A stretch of 13,726 nt of DNA, taken from assembly GCA_024695225.1 (NCBI GenBank), contig JAILIO010000299.1:1-13726 (forward strand), written 5' to 3'. Below the pieces are notes generated by a model. The model had not been told where the DNA came from and made no database searches. It saw only the letters and a program-made list of their open reading frames with translations. Position numbers and translations under genes: made by a program. The stretch comes from Lachnospiraceae bacterium (lineage in GTDB: Bacteria > Bacillota > Clostridia > Lachnospirales > Lachnospiraceae). Below, one piece after another: positions 13,055-13,726 of this stretch (positions are counted from its first letter, which is position 1; each line of letters begins with the position of its first letter).

Positions 13055-13318
13055 ATGAACTATACGCCGCCGAAAATTCATTCTATAAAGATTAAGGGTA
13101 AAACCCCTTTGATCACAGAAGCCGAACTGTCTACAGATAGTATGCAGCTACCGGGCTTTCTGGCATTAAGAACGAGAATAGAAGAAGTTCCGGCCGTTCG
13201 TTATGTTTCCCTGGACGCTATAGAAGAAATGGTAATAGCTGCGGAAGAATTAGACAAAACATTTCCGGATAGCTATATCCCAGAAGTAAGAATAAGAACA
13301 AGAGTAGATCACTATTAA
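13055..13318 (+). CDS. Hypothetical protein, first gene of the capsid operon
   Basis: This is an 87-residue protein I do not recognise. It starts at ATG 13055 with AAAAAGGTGATG upstream, and its TAA is part of the portal ribosome site (AAGGGGAAGAA), so the two are coupled. It opens with a short beta pattern (PPKIHSIKIKGKTPLITEAEL) and continues with a proline/hydrophobic stretch (QLPGFLALRTRI) and an acidic helix (SLDAIEEMVIAAEELDK). It ends PEVRIRTRVDHY. It has no cysteine, signal or membrane segment. Its place before portal, outside the usual HK97 head gene set, makes it a candidate regulator, scaffold or size factor, none of which the sequence proves. Confidence 0.78.
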   Translation: MNYTPPKIHSIKIKGKTPLITEAELSTDSMQLPGFLALRTRIEEVPAVRYVSLDAIEEMVIAAEELDKTFPDSYIPEVRIRTRVDHY

Positions 13319-13327
13319 GGGGAAGAA

Positions 13328-13726
13328 ATGAGTTTTTTTGATAGAATTTTTAGGCCTAAAACAGCCGTGACAAAAAACAAGTTAATTATTGAACCTGCGG
13401 GAACATTTAACACATACGGCGGCGACGCATACGCTAACGACATTTACCGGGAAGCCGTAGACGCTATAGCCAGAAACGCCGGAAAGCTTAAGGGAAGCCA
13501 TGTTATAAATTATTACGGCCAAGACCGAACGGACGGCGACGGCAAACTAAACAGGCTTTTACAGATCCGGCCTAACCCCTATATGAGCGCCTACGATTTT
13601 CTTTATAAAGTAATAACGCACCTTTTCTTATACAACAACTCTTTTGCGTTCCTGGAAAGGGACGAAAGAGGAAACCTTAAGGGTATATATCCAATAACGG
13701 CAAATGGAATAAATATATTATGTGAT
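13328..13726 (+). CDS. HK97-type portal protein, residues 1-133 (continues at base 142 after the circle join)
   Basis: This is the N-terminal part of the portal gene. It begins MSFFDRIFRPKT, the standard opening of HK97-family portals, and runs through DAYANDIYREAVDAIARNAGKL (first helix). It then reaches the family-typical RPNPYMSAYDFLYKV and LYNNSFAFLERD, which correspond to the stem region. The start is ATG 13328 with AAGGGGAAGAA just upstream. The frame is open to the last base of the window and continues exactly at base 142, giving 400 residues in total. It is not truncated; the break is only where the circle was opened. Confidence 0.93.
   Translation, partial: MSFFDRIFRPKTAVTKNKLIIEPAGTFNTYGGDAYANDIYREAVDAIARNAGKLKGSHVINYYGQDRTDGDGKLNRLLQIRPNPYMSAYDFLYKVITHLFLYNNSFAFLERDERGNLKGIYPITANGINILCD
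13586..13726. repeat. Terminal direct repeat, right copy (circular overlap)
   Basis: Identical to bases 1-141; see that entry. It lies wholly inside the portal gene, which argues against a functional terminal repeat and for an assembly overlap on a circle. Confidence 0.95.

Noticed and set aside
12872..13081. Minus-strand open frame of 69 codons
   Set aside because: Low-complexity Tyr/Ile translation of AT-rich regulatory DNA that contains a hairpin and a consensus promoter for the other strand.
1..13726. Alternative genetic code (stop reassignment)
   Set aside because: TAA, TAG and TGA all end well-bounded genes at expected lengths, and no in-frame stop interrupts a conserved domain.

Overview
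The window is a complete circular replicon rather than a piece of chromosome. Its first 141 bases recur exactly as its last 141 (1-141 = 13586-13726), and the portal gene reads in frame through the join (13328-13726, then 142-945). The unique circle is therefore 13,585 bp. All genes lie on the + strand and use the standard bacterial code, with ATG, GTG and TTG starts. Strong purine-rich ribosome sites (AAAGAGGTGA-like), consensus TTGACA-N17-TATNNT promoters, ATA- and AGA-rich codon use and the protein families point to a Bacillota (Clostridia-like) host. The family of the host cannot be read from the sequence.

Three operons fill the circle. (1) Replication and partition, 7309-12963: a small unknown protein, ParA, a ribbon-helix-helix partner, a MerR/excisionase-type HTH protein, a large plasmid-type initiator, an origin (four 21-22 bp spaced iterons, an AT-rich tandem repeat and a GC-rich hairpin), and a T7 gp4-like primase-helicase. 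(2) Capsid, 12984-4525 across the join: a small unknown protein, HK97-type portal, zinc-ribbon miniprotein, prohead protease, a small unknown protein, major capsid protein, gp6-like connector, HNH endonuclease and a catalytic-domain-only tyrosine recombinase. (3) Packaging, 4663-7300: terminase small subunit, terminase large subunit and a head-closure-like protein, preceded by a candidate cos region.

The molecule carries what is needed to build, mature, fill and close an HK97-type head, and to replicate and partition as a low-copy plasmid. I find no tail tube, tape measure, baseplate, receptor-binding, holin, endolysin or CI/Cro-type gene. The best reading is a plasmid-like, capsid-forming phage satellite that builds its own heads and borrows tails and lysis from a helper phage. 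This resembles capsid-forming PICIs in logic, but it is maintained by ParA-type partition and an iteron origin instead of chromosomal integration. That lifestyle is inference.

The most unusual non-coding signal is a hidden 9-bp periodicity of GT(A/T)(A/T)A-like hexamers: 14 consecutive units upstream of terminase (4667-4792) and about 9 units across the capsid-operon promoter (12962-13042). A single matching hexamer abuts the -35 box of the replication operon (7303). These arrays could be operators and/or centromeres for the ribbon-helix-helix protein or another regulator, tying plasmid maintenance to control of virion genes.
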